The notes beneath the pieces were generated by a model that had not been told where the DNA came from, searched no databases, and was given only the letters and a program-made list of their open reading frames with translations. DNA of 64,000 bases from Sarocladium kiliense. Its lineage: Eukaryota > Ascomycota > Sordariomycetes > Hypocreales > Sarocladiaceae. Position numbers and translations under genes: made by a program. The stretch is taken from NCBI GenBank assembly GCA_030734395.1, contig JAUZTG010000029.1, forward strand, positions 6,324,001 through 6,388,000, read 5' to 3'. Of this stretch, positions 10,715-23,100 are shown in pieces (the stretch's first letter is position 1; every line of letters starts with the position of its first letter).

Positions 10715-12338
10715 CTATACTGTGCTCGTTGAAGGAGCATGTCCATTGACCTCAAGACCATTGACGTGACCACCATTGGGTTGCTTTGCATCAACATGAT
10801 GACCATTTGTATGAGGAGCCCCAACGAGCTTGGCAGAAGGTGTCGTCATCCACGAGACGACCTGCCTGGTGACGTCTTCGATAGCCTGAGCGAGAAGCTT
10901 GACAATGTCGCGCAGCTCCTCTTCTTTAACGATATAAGGCGGACAGATGATGACATGATTCACGTAGACCTCGCCTGTCACACCCAGATTCCCCAGGACA
11001 TTCAGGCCCAGTTCCAGTGCCCGCTTTACGACTCGATCGCAAAATTTAGCCTCGCGAGGTAACGGTATGCGATCTTCTTCAAGCAGCATGAACTCGACTG
11101 CCCAGAAGAGCCCACGGCCTCGGATCTCGCCAACGAGGGGCAAGTGGCCCAATTCGCTGCGCAACAGATTTCCCAAGGCCTGGCCCATTTGCTGGACGTT
11201 TTCCAGCAGATTGTCCCTTTCGATGACTTTCTGAACAACCAAAGCAGCGGCGCATGCTGCTGGGTGAGCCTAAGAAAATGAATGCCATGTAAGCAATGGA
11301 ACCCTACACAGATCGGATGAGTAAGGGTGCTCACCTGGAATGTGTGACCGTGAGCAAGCGCGCCTGATCCTGACGATAATACCTCGAAGACTTTTTCGTG
11401 CAGGAGGACGGCTGAGAGAGGAATGAAGCCGCCTCCTAACGCCTTGCCGATCGTTTGGATGTCGGGTCCGCGGATGCCCTCCTGCTCCCAGGCATGCATC
11501 GTTCCAGTCTTGCCCATGCCGCACATAATCTACTGCATGTTAGAAAGCGTCCATGCCACATCGTGTGTAGTGTATAGATTGAACTCACTTCGTCTAGGAT
11601 AAGCAAGATGTTGTACTTGTCGCAAAGGTCCCGGACAGCTTTGAAGTAGCCTTGTGTTGCCGTTGCGCAGCCTAATGTGGTGCCACTGACCGTCTCTGCC
11701 ACAAAAGCGGCGACATTCTCAGGACCTAGCTCAAGTATTTGGTCCTCGAGCTGGTTAGAGAGGCGCTGCACGTACGCCTCGTCCGTCTCACCCTTGCGCT
11801 TGAACCGATAGGCAAAACAAGGGTCCACGAAGCGCACGTTAGAAGACATCCAGTCGTTATACAGGGCCCTGCGGGAGTCGTGACCGGATACGCATAGCGC
11901 GCCGATGGTATTGCCGTGGTAACTCTGCTTGCGCGCGATTACAAAGCGTTTCCGCGGATGATCCGCCTCCCGCCAGTATTGAAAGGCGAGCTTCAGTGCT
12001 GCATCGGTAGCCTCACTGCCCGAGTTGACAAAGATGGCTTTGGAAAGGCCGCCTGGGCGGTTGCGAAGGATGTGCGCCGCGAGCTCTTCGGTCGCGGTGC
12101 ACGTGAATCGTGCCCCAGAGTAGACATACGGCACAGTAGATAGCTGCCTGGCTACCTCCTGGGCAACGTCAGGTCGAGAGTGGCCAAGACAGGAGACAGA
12201 AGGACCGGCCGAGGCGTCTAAGATCTCTTGTCCAGACTCGAGAATCAGCCGAACTCCATTCGTTCCAACGACTTTCAGCGGCTCGTCCGCGAAAGCGCGA
12301 TGGAGGATATGAGAGTTGACTACAAAAGGGTGAGCCAT
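10715..12338 (-). CDS. class III PLP-dependent aminotransferase, 499 aa, three exons
   Basis: Exons 12338-11589, 11529-11335 and 11269-10715 join in frame to 499 residues. Hallmarks of the omega/class III fold are FVNSGSEATDAALKLAFQYW (PLP phosphate cup), KQSYHGNTIGALCVSG, LLILDEIMCGMGKTG (Asp249 region, spliced across intron 1) and TIGKALGGGFIPLSAVLL with the Schiff-base lysine at about residue 279. The C-terminus has a 35-residue Asn/Gly/His-rich tail, so the protein is longer than the usual 430-450. The class moves amino groups between an omega-amine or ketone and an oxo acid or pyruvate. It lies 4.8 kb from the NRPS-PKS hybrid (past a HET relic) and next to the cupin gene. It could transaminate a ring ketone in the alkaloid, supply a lysine-derived precursor, or belong to the left-hand module. 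Confidence 0.87.
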
Positions 12339-14045
12339 GGTGTAAGTTGCTGGGATAAGCGAATGGGTGCTCTAGCTAGGCTGATGCTAACAATGGCATC
12401 CTGGCATCCAAAACAAGTCAGACGCTCATGTTAGAGGATAAGGGAAGAAATACCTTGACAAGAGAGACTAAAGAAACCTCGACCGCAATACCCGACACCC
12501 ATCACTCTGCACGGCGGCAAGCAAACCAGCAACTATCAACTCGTCGGCTTCTCCCGACGGTTCCGCCACTCTGTGTAAGGGATCCCGATGCGTATCCACC
12601 AACACCAATGCTCTGCTCCACCCTTCGAATCAGTGTAGCGAGATCCAGCTTCGTCGAACAAATGCTAACAGGCAGCCTTCCTGGGAAATATTCAAGTTGT
12701 ACTTTCGGTTGCGGGCGGTAGTTGCTCCGTAAAGTACAAGCTGCAGATAATGCAGGATATCCCGGGTATGAACTACCCCAGACTACCCTAGAACATCATT
12801 AGGTCAATCATGAGGAAGGCAGCAGATGCACTACAACCCTAAGCTTCCCTGAATTTAACTAATCAGAATTACGCGTCATCATAGCCGCAGCAGAATTCTA
12901 GGGCAGACGGGAAATCTTATCACACCGGTTTTGCCAAGCTCTCTCTTCAGAGCATCCGATAAACACGTTTTGACAGACACGACAAGAGACCCCATCCAAC
13001 ATGAACGCCAACAGTGAAATGCTTGTGGAAGTCCCCAGAATCCTCCAAGCGCACGCAAAAGAACTCCAATACATTGTTCCTTGAAGTGGGATCGGCGCCA
13101 GTGTATCGCCAGTCGCCATCAACATGCTAGCGATGCTGCGGCACATATGACGGTTGTAGCCCTCTCCTTGCTCTGTCTGGTCTGCCACACTTCCTTGAAC
13201 CACAGGTGGAAGTTGAACCACACTCTATGTTCGGGGGAAGCTTAGCAGGCAAACGACCCACTGACCATGTACAGCAGCTGCGGAAACAAGCACAAACTCC
13301 AATCGGGGATCAAGAAATTAGAGGGGGCTCAAGAAATTTGAGACCAAGGTAGACATGCTATTATACACGACGGCAAAGGAAAAGAGGGAGATGGTTTTGT
13401 GGTGGAAGCCGGGTTCAAGCAGCCATAGAGCTAGAATTCGTTGGTGGTGAACCCCTGCGTGCTAATAGAGAGGCGGGCTAGCTCTACGTCGAAGTCGAGC
13501 CTCTCCAAGCTATGTTCAAGCGCTTGCAGAAATCTCAGCCAAAATTCAAGATCTACCACGTAGAACCTTCATTCAACCATGCTGTAGTTCCCTTGGCTGC
13601 ACAAGCTGTAAATGCGGAATTATGAGCCGGGCTGAGCAAGGCATTCTCATCCACAACTTCAAATTACATGGTTCAGCACTCTGATACGTAGAGATACGAG
13701 CCTTCCCCACATCGCGATTCAGGCACGAGTCTCAAAGTGTAGCAACAGTCAGGGGTCGTTGGAGTCTTGGCTCGGGGGCACGGTGTGCTGTAAATATAAA
13801 TCTACCTACCTACTCCGTGACTTTTGAAGTGTTTGTGCACACGCGAACCCGCGCCTTTCCTTCCTGGTGACACCGCCTAGGCTCCCAGGAAAGCAACTCA
13901 ATCTCAGTCAGGCTCGAAACAACAAAAGTGGCCGCTTGCAGCACATCTATTCCTTATTTCACCCTTCTTTCGCGAATGTATCATGATCATCTGAGCGTCG
14001 TACGACCACTGAGGCTTGCCAGCCTACCCCTCCATCAATTGGAAG
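12339..14045. other. 1.7 kb region without a supported gene
   Basis: No family motif was found in any frame. A 107-codon minus-strand frame (12898-13221) has a Cys-rich part but nothing I recognise. A TATA-like TAAATATAAAT at about 13791-13801 precedes the HET relic by about 250 bases. The aminotransferase promoter should lie at the left edge. Confidence 0.4.
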
Positions 14046-16845
14046 ATGTATCGGTGGGAATGGCCGCCACTGCTCGTCCCGAGGATCGTTCACTTTTACG
14101 GAACTTTGAACAATTTCTTCTTGCTACACTCTCTTCTCCCCAGGCTCCAGTATGACTTGAGCGCGGGAGTGTCTCGGATGACATCGTCCGACCCTCTGGG
14201 CGATGACGAAAAACAATGGCTGGCTGTCAATCTCGTGGTTCTCATTGGTCAACTGACCTTGCTCGCCTGTATGTGGACATCACTCCAATCGAGACTATCG
14301 AAGAAGAATGTCAATGTTGAGTTTGCTGGCGTCGTGGAACTCTTGCCCAAATGGGGGCTCGTTCGTGGAGCGCACTCGCTGTACAAATACTCTGTCTCAC
14401 GACAAAGGTCGACCACATATCAGGGCATCTTAGCTGCATTAGCACTTACGTTGTTCTTACTTCGTTGGTGGAAACCCCAGGTTCTCCGGCTTGTTACCCT
14501 GTTTCATGCTCTCATCTATGTCGATGCTTGGTCTTGCCTCTTTGCGCAGGGTTACCAAAACGCTCCAGAGCTCATCCCGGCTCTCCTTAGCGGGATCAAG
14601 TCCACACCCCATGGCGGACTCACGACAGTGGTGTATCTAGCTGCGCATCTGCTGCTTATTTTCACCCGATTCGGTTACGTCCTCGTCATAAGTCCACCAA
14701 TGAGCGCTGCTTTGCTCATGCGGTTCCTCCTTGTTCCTTACGCGCCAAGGTACATAGTGAAGCCCATTCCGTTACCACCCTTCCCAATGCCGCCAAAGAG
14801 ACCATTTTGTGAAATCTGTCAAAAGACCGTACTCGAAGGGCTGAGAACGGGCAAAGCTGAAAACCTGCAGACAGACAGTTCCCCACATCAGCCGACTATA
14901 AGATCCTTGAGAAAGTCTGCCACAGAAGGCTGCCGCATCTGTTTGTCAGCATGGGAGAAGATGTGCACCGTGCCGTCGGATTGGGGGGCTTCATACCTTT
15001 TCTTTATGGAACACGCTACATCTTGGCAAAGCTTTGGAAGCAACTCAATCACCATGCACTCTAAATGGGAAGGCAATCTGTGTCAGTTTGGGGTGATCGA
15101 CATTAAAGATCACGCTTTTGAACCTAGCGCTGAAGACGACTTGGAAGATCATACGGGATCATACAATAGTCTCAAGGTGGCAAAGGAGTGGCTTTCGAAG
15201 TGTGTGCTTGAACATTCTGCTTGTAGTGGCGGCACAGACGCAAATTTCTGGCCTTCGCGGTTGCTATGCCTCGGAGATGATCATCGCATTCGTCTTCACA
15301 CATCGAAAGACTATCCAGCAATATTGAGCTACATGACTCTCAGCCATTGTTGGGGAGATGCCCAGTTCATAAAACTTCAACAGAGCAACAAGGAGACATT
15401 TGAAAAGGAAATCCCTTCGGATTCCCTTCCACAAACCTTCAAAGATGCGATCCGAGTCGCCAGACACTTAGGCTCCAAGTACCTCTGGATTGACAGTCTG
15501 TGTATCATCCAAGACTCAGAGCAAGACTGGATGGCCGAGTCGAAAATGATGGGCAAGGTTTACAAGAACGCAGTCTGCAATATCGCAGCCTCGGACGCTG
15601 GAAACAGCCGCGAGGGTTGTTTATACCCGCGAAACCACCGGACTATACTTCCAGAGCCATTATCCGGCCGGCTGCCAAAACGTCACAAGAGTCGTATTTT
15701 GTCAACATGTTAGGTATCGTGAAGCGATTTGATCGGCTGTACTCCCGCGCCTGGGTACTTCAGGAGGCCATTTTGGCACGCAGGACTTTAGATTGCACTC
15801 GGGACCAGCTTTTCTGGCGATGCGATCAGTGTGTGGCATCAGAAGAGTTTCCCAGAGGGCTTGCACCCCTAGTTTTCTAGGAGATGTGTCATCCCTCGCG
15901 GAGCATTATGGGAACGCTGAATGATATTTCAAGCCTCAGGATAATGGTCAACAGATGAAAGAATGGGAAGCAAGCAACCAAGAAGTCCTCCAGATGTCTG
16001 GTCCTCGAGGCCAGAATGCAGCATACCTTCATGCGAACTATGGCCGCCGGTGTCCGGGCGGTGACTGGGGTAGCATCGTTGAGATCTATTCGCGCAGGTC
16101 GATAACCAACCTTCCGGATCGGCCAATCGCCATATCAGGCATCATCGATAGCCTTCGTCCATTCCTTGGCGAATACTGGGCTGGCATGTGGCACCACCTG
16201 CTACCAGGACATCTTGCTTGGAGTGTTCGCAGATTCTCTGACATGCACTCACGGACACGAAGTCGCTGCTGCAGGCCATCTCCTAAACGTGCACCGAGCT
16301 GGTCGTGGCTATCCCTCGAGGGCCCAATCTACTATAAAGAGATGGGAGAGTATCATAGCGGATGGGAAGATGAGAATGGCGACAACCCTGGAGATATGGT
16401 CATGGCCCAAGTTCTTGAAGTTGAGATGGTTTCTAATCAAGACATTCGGTTGCGGATCCGGGCACCACTGGTCCACGCTACGTGGATGGGCGAGCTGGCA
16501 TGCTTCTTGACGCCAGCTTTGGACGCCGTAGGACTCAAGTTTGTGACTTCAGGCCTGAGCATTGTGGACATCGACCAGGTAACGAAGTGGCGCGTTTCTT
16601 CAACCATCCAATCTCCCATGGAGCCTGGAAGCTCCATTACTCTTGTTTTTGATGTTGCAGAAGAGGAGCAGATGATACGCGATGTTGAACTCGTGGCTAT
16701 TCGCACACGTTTAAGCATGATCGAAGGGTTGGTGTTACAGAAGAGAGAAGATGGTATGCTCACCTGCGTTGGACGGTTCACTGCGTGGGAATTAGCTGCA
16801 CGACCTTTCATCGAGGGAGATCAAGTGGAATTCGTTCTGGCGTGA
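14046..16845 (+). pseudogene. HET-domain (heterokaryon incompatibility) gene with N-terminal membrane segments, decayed
   Basis: Translation from ATG 14046 gives about 200 residues with several hydrophobic segments, then the HET region: ILSYMTLSHCWGDAQ, DSLPQTFKDAIRVARHLGSKYLWIDSLCIIQD and MMGKVYKNAVCNIAASDAG. These are canonical HET blocks. The homologous continuation LYSRAWVLQEAILARRTL is in another frame, so there is a shift near 15685-15700 with no usable intron. A second frame change falls near 15860-15880. An in-frame TGA sits at 15922-15924, before the C-terminal part (WGSIVEIYSRRSITNLPDR and KRAPSWSWLSLEGPIYY) ending at 16845. Three lesions make a functional product unlikely. HET proteins trigger cell death after non-self fusion. 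It sits between the aminotransferase and the hybrid synthase. Confidence 0.75.
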
Positions 16846-17180
16846 TGCGATCAGGTTGAGAATCCAGGCGAAGGCAGCGTACAAAAAGTGATGACAAGTC
16901 ATCTATGCACAGCGATGTCCAGACCCAAATTGTTTTGCTGTCCACCGTTATGACGTAGTTTCGAGCCCTGCGGAGCATTGCGGCTTCCAGGGATGACATG
17001 CAGGTCGTAGGGAATGCATCATTGCCAGATGCTCGGGTTTGTGTACCAGGTTCCCACGGCTGACGCGATGGGGCCGGACGTGGAAATTCTCTTGAGAAGT
17101 TTGATTATAAACGAATCGCAAAGTGATTATCAATGATGATCTTTGCGGTGGTGCAAGTGAGAGGGTAGGCTGTCTGATTG
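16846..17180. other. 3' region between HET relic and hybrid synthase
   Basis: A 335-base interval between two converging units. No gene or motif is seen. Confidence 0.4.
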
Positions 17181-20100
17181 TCAAGATGAGTTTATCTGGC
17201 TCATGTACCTCGCTGCAAATTGTTCATCCATCAAAGGCGTCGGATAATCACCACTCCCAAGCACATTTCTCCCCAGCTTCTGCCCTCTGAACATAGTATG
17301 CGCCGTCTCCGTTGTGTAGCTATCCAACACTGCAGAGATCTTGGCTAGAGGACCTCCGGGACTTACTTCAGCTGCCGCCAATGCTTTCTTCTTCCACTCT
17401 TCAAATGGGAGAAGGGTGGCTGAGCGTCCGTCAATTGCGATAATCGCAGTGAAGAATTCCTCGCAACTTGGGGCACTGGCATTCATGAAGTCGTAGTCTT
17501 GACCCTGCTTGCCTCGGTCATTGGCGATCAGGGAAACGATTGTCTTGGCCACATAATCCACGGGCAAGACCGAGCGTAAGTCAGCATCGATGTGTGGGAA
17601 TGATCTCAATTGCCGACACCCAACAATCAGATTGTGCAGAAAGTCCCCTTGGTCATGTCGGAAGTGCCCTGTGGTGGAGGACGCGGTAACATAGGGCAGG
17701 CGGTAGATGGTTGCTGAAGCCTCGCGCCAACGTGCCGCTGCCATCATTCTCTCAGCCAAAAACTTGGACGCCCCATAACCGTACTCAAGCTCCTGCTCCG
17801 TAAAATCGAGGCCCATGTGCTTTGGTAGTGTCGAGATTGTGGATACCAGATGGATGGTCTTCGGGCGGCCTCGTGAGGCCAGGCGCAAGATTTCATGCGT
17901 ACTCACAATATTCGGGCCGACGTACTCTTCAAAGGGGCGTGCCCAGTCAACGAGACCACCTGAGTGACAGATTGTGTCTACTTGATCCGCCAACTCATCA
18001 AACTGTTCACCTGACAAGCCCAGAAGTGGCCGAGATATGTCACCGACTAATGGTTTGATCAAGGCCGCGTCTGCAGAACCACCAAGACCATAGTGGCGCA
18101 AAGCACCGAACAAGCGCTGCGCTGCTTCATTTGAAGAAGAGGCTCGCACGAGACAGTACGCGACTATCCCTTGCTTGACGAGCTCGTTCAAGATGAAGGC
18201 GCCGACAAATCCAGTTGCGCCGGTAAGGAACACGGATCCGGGTCGTCCGATACAACCATCAGGCTCAAATGTAAAGGTCTCGTCCAGGCAGCCGGCCCTT
18301 ATTGCAGCCATATTGAGGATGTCAGTAGGAAAAGTCGAGGGACTTAGAGATACAGCCTTTAGTTCATTTCCTTGCATCTGATCACACAAAGTTTGGCTAA
18401 GTGCACGAAGACTCGGGTGAACAAAAGCTATGTTCACGGATAACGGGAGACGCGTGGCAGAAGCTAACCTGTTCCTCAACTGCACGGCTGTCAATGAATT
18501 AATCCCGACATCCTTCAAGGAGCGATCCATATCCACTTCTAGGGGCGATTTGAAGCCAAGTGTCATGGCGACGACCTTTTGAACAGCGCCGAGGACAATG
18601 TCGAGCCGCTGAGCTGGTTGAGCGTCCGCAAATACCTCCTGGAGGGGTCTGTCACTGGAAATTGTTGACTGCTTGAGTCTCTTGGTTGGAACGATTAGTG
18701 AGGACATGAGCGGCGGCACAGGGTCGTTTTGTTTGTCCAAATAGTGCTGAAGCTGGCTCAGATCAAGAGCTGCGGCTACCGTCAAGGCCCGACGACTACA
18801 AATAGCAGTGGCGAGGAGATCCAGGCCCTGTTCCTCTGATAATATGTTGAGACCGTATTGAGATAGATGAGAGCGTGTGTTATGTGCCAGTCGGGAAGCC
18901 ATGCCACCTCGATTTCCCAAGGTCCCGTAAGCCACCGAAGTTGCGGGCAAGCCCTGCGCACGTCTCAAATGAGCCAAAGCATCAAGATATGTATTTGCAG
19001 CGGCATAATTGGCGAGGCCTGGCATGCCTAGGACCCCGGAGATGGAAGAGTAGAGCACAAATATGTCCAGATCCAGATGCTTTGTGGCTTCGTGCAAAAG
19101 CCAAGCACCATGCGACTTGGGTGCAATGACTCTCTCGCACCGGTCCGGTGTCAGTCTTGTCAATACTCCAGAGTCCACTAGGCCAGCGGCATGTATGATG
19201 CCTCTCAGGGGCCTCTGTGTGTGAAAGGTTCCGATGACCTTGTTGATATCCGCGGAATTCGCGACGTTGCACGCAACTACCGTGACCTTGGCACCAAGTG
19301 TAGCAAGCTTGTTTATCGTCTGCGTGGCGCCCTCGGTATCCATTCCTTGACGGGAGGCTAGGACGATATCCCTGATGTTGTGTTGACTGACCAACCATTC
19401 TGCGATGCAAGCCCCAAGATGGCCGAGACCTCCGGTTATCAAGACAGCGCCATCTGCACGCAGAAGTCTTTTTGCTACTCGCGAATGTTTCTCGGGGCTG
19501 ACACGTTCCAGATGAGGGACCAACACTGAGTCTTGGCGTACAGCACTCTCGGTTTCAGCTTTGAGCAACACCGCGGATATGATCGCGTTTCCAGTAGCAT
19601 TGTGTCCCACGTCGATGAGCCGGAGATCCAAGTGGGGCTGCTCGCTCCGGGCCGTTCGCATCAAGCCCCACAAAAGCGGCCCGATGCCGAGCATGGTCCC
19701 CCGGTCATCAGCCTCCGTGCCGGTGCCCACAGCCTGTCGCGTCACCCAGACAAGCGACGTGCGAGCTTGTGTGTTTGCTGCTGTCTGAAGCTGTAACAGT
19801 GCCTTTGCCATCAACTCACGACTTCTCAGTTCTTCGCCCGACGCTGAATCCCACAAGCAAACGACCCCTTCGAGGTTTGGAGCAAGTTCGAAATCCTCGA
19901 GCTTCAGCAATTGTATGCCTGCTTGGGCCAATGCCGTAGTGACCGCTACTACCCATTCCATGTTACTGGCAAGGACCACGAGACCCCAGGTAACTGCTGT
20001 CTGGTGGACACGGCTCTCTGCCGGCTTCCAAGAAACCTGGAAACTGAAGCGATCGTGGGTGTTCTCGGTGAGTGCACTGCCACTGCTTTCAGGGCCATTA

Positions 20101-23100
20101 TGTAGCACTGACTGATAAAGTTTTGGCATGGAGGCAGGAGCCGTGTAGTTACGCTGGAAAGCGTATGTGGGTAAGGTAACGGGCTCACCACCGTATGGGC
20201 CAAACACAGCCTTCCAGTTAATGCTCATGTCCCTTAGATGGAGAGATGAAGCATTTTCCTGCATCCGCGCAACGCTCCCTTTCTCACCACCTCGCTTCAT
20301 CGAAGAAAGCCATGCACAATCACTGACTTCTCTCTCACTCAGGCTTGCCGCAGCGATGCCACACAGAACTTGATCAGGCCCGAGCTCCAAAAAGATGTTT
20401 GCGCCTTGGGTGGCCAATGCCTGGACACTTTCGCAGAAACGAACAGGCTCACGAACTTGTCTGACCCAGTAAAGTGGATCTGAAAGTTCTTGTGTCTGAA
20501 CGGTTCTTGCTTTCACACTGCTGACAACATGTATCTTGCCAGTTGTGTGGAATCGCACACTCTCAACAACTTCAGCATACTTTGAAAGCATGTTATCCAT
20601 ATATCTTGAGTGGAATGCGTGCCCGTCAACAACGACTGAAACCTTTCGACTTTTAGCTTTGAAATGGTCCATTACGGCGTTGACGGAAGCTGCTCGCCCA
20701 GACAGAACAATCTGCGTTGGCGCATTATAAAGAGCAATCTCAACCGTGTCCCGCATCGCAAACCGCGTGATTGCATCGCTAACCTCCTCGGCAGGAGCTT
20801 CAATAGCCGCCATTCGGTAGTCCCCAGACTGTGCTTGCATTAACCGCCCGCGAGCAGCTACCAAACGACAAGCGTCAGACAATTCAAGGACTCCTGTGGC
20901 ATATGCTGCCGTGACTTCGCCCAGGCTGTGGCCGAGAACAAAGTCCGGCGTGATGCCCCAGTCTCGCCACAACCTCCACAACGAAGCTTCCACGGCAAAG
21001 ATGGCGGGCTGGCCATACTCAGTCATGTTCAATAGATTCGCGTTTGGGCTTCCGACCTCGGCCCAAATAACATCGAGAAGGGGGACCTCAAGGACAGTGC
21101 TGAAGAAGACGGCAATTTCGTCAAGGGAGGCGCGGAAGACAGGAAAATGGTCGTAGAGATCCCTTCCCATGCCTCTCCATTGGCTTCCTTGTCCAGTGAA
21201 TAGCATAGCCAACTTTGGTGGATTACCTTTAGGGCTGCTATTGTCGCTCAAGCCGTTCGGCACACCAAAGTCCTGAGACAAGGCTCGCAGATTCTGGAAC
21301 AACCCTTGCCTATCCAGCGCCCATATTGTTGATCGCTTGCGAAAATTAGAACGCTTTGTTGCCAACGAGAAAGCGATATCCTTCAACCTGCTTGGCTGAG
21401 TCTCATTTCTGAGGTAGTCAAGGAGCTTTTTCGCCTGAGCGCGTACGGCAGCATCAGTGTCTCCAGAGAGTAGGAAGGGAAGAGCATGCGTCAATACTTC
21501 ATCCTCTCTCTTCTTCTTTTGCCTCGAGACGTTCTCCTCAATTATGACATGTGCGTTTGTTCCGCCGATGCCAAAAGCGCTCACACCAGCCCGGCGAAGT
21601 GCTGTCTCCGACACATCCCACAACTGTCTTTTCTTAACGGGCGTCATGTTGCTGGCTTCCCAGTCGACGGCAGCAGTAGGAGTGGTAATATGTATTGACT
21701 CCGGCAAGATAGCATGTTTCATAGCTAATATCACCTTCAGCGTGCCGACCAGACCTGCGGCGGCTTGCGTGTGACCAAGATTGGACTTTGCGGAACCAAC
21801 GAGTAGAGGCTCTCGACCTTCTCGATCTCTGCTGAACACTTCTGCAATCGCATTTGCCTCGACCGGATCACCAAGCATGGTTGCGGTTCCGTGAGCCTCG
21901 ATGTAGTCAATCTCGTTGGGGTGCAAGCGAGCGACCGACAAAGCTTTGTTGATCAATTGTTGCTGAGCGCGACCGCTTGGAGCAGTCAGACTTGCACTCC
22001 GGCCATCGTGATTTACGGCAGAGCCACGAATCACACCATGTATGAAATCACCGTCTCGTCGAGCATCTGATAACCGCTTCAGAAGAATGGATGCAGACCC
22101 CTCAGACCATCCTGTGCCCTGGGTATCGCCGGAGAATGATCGGCAGCGGCCGTCAGGTGACATTCCTTGAAGCCGTTCGAACTCCACGTGGAGTCCGGGG
22201 TTCAGCATCAAGCTAACCCCTCCAACGAGAGCAACATCGCATTCTCGTAACCGTAAGGAATTGCAGGCTAGGTGTGTCGCCACCAAGGATGATGAGCAAG
22301 CCGTATCCACGGTCATGGCTGGTCCTTGCAAGCCCAGTAAATACGAGATCCGACCAGACATGGTGGCCGCCGCTGAGCCCGTGACAGTATAACCGTCGAG
22401 AGATTCTAGATCACGGACTGCGGTCTCATTGAGACTCTGATGAGACAGAATATTGCTTGTGCCGATAAAGACTCCGGTTTCGCTACCTCGCAGTTGCTCC
22501 ATCGTATAGCCTGCACGCTCAAATGCTTCCCAGCTTGTCTCAAGCATCATGTATTGAGCCGGGTCCAGCCGATGTCCTTCATGCGGAGATATCCCAAAAA
22601 ACGATAGATCAAACTCATTCACGGAAGAGATGAACCCACCCTTCTGGCATTCTAAATGGTCATCCAGATTGGCGTGGCTTGTACTCCACCGACCATTGGG
22701 CAAGGTCGTGATTGCATCTCCTCCTGTATCCAATAGACGCCAAAAGTCCTCAGGAGACTCGATACCTCCGGGGAGTCGACATGCTGTGGATATTATGGCA
22801 ATACCCTCCTGGTGGTCTGAAAAGGCGTCAGGCTCTGCGACTTGTGATTGCCGGCCCAAAGACCCCAGTGTAACATTGAGATATTCCGCAAGTGTCTTGA
22901 TTGTATATTTCTCAAACAGAACGTGTGCAGGAACAGATCGTCCCAGTGAGCCTTGCAATTCTCTTTGTAGGCGGACAAGTCGCAGAGAGTCACCGCCCAC
23001 CTCGAAGAAACTGTCCTGGAGTCCAAAGCTCCGATGGCCGAGAACATCTGCCCAGATACCAAGCAGCTGAGCTTCGAGTTTACTTGACTGGAACTCATGT

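Noticed and set aside
10715..12338. Naming the aminotransferase swnA
   Set aside because: I recall SwnA as an aminotransferase of a different class and could not confirm identity; this one is class III by motif.
12898..13221. 107-codon minus-strand frame as a gene
   Set aside because: No motif, no promoter signal and no splice partners; could be a regulator relic but nothing supports it.
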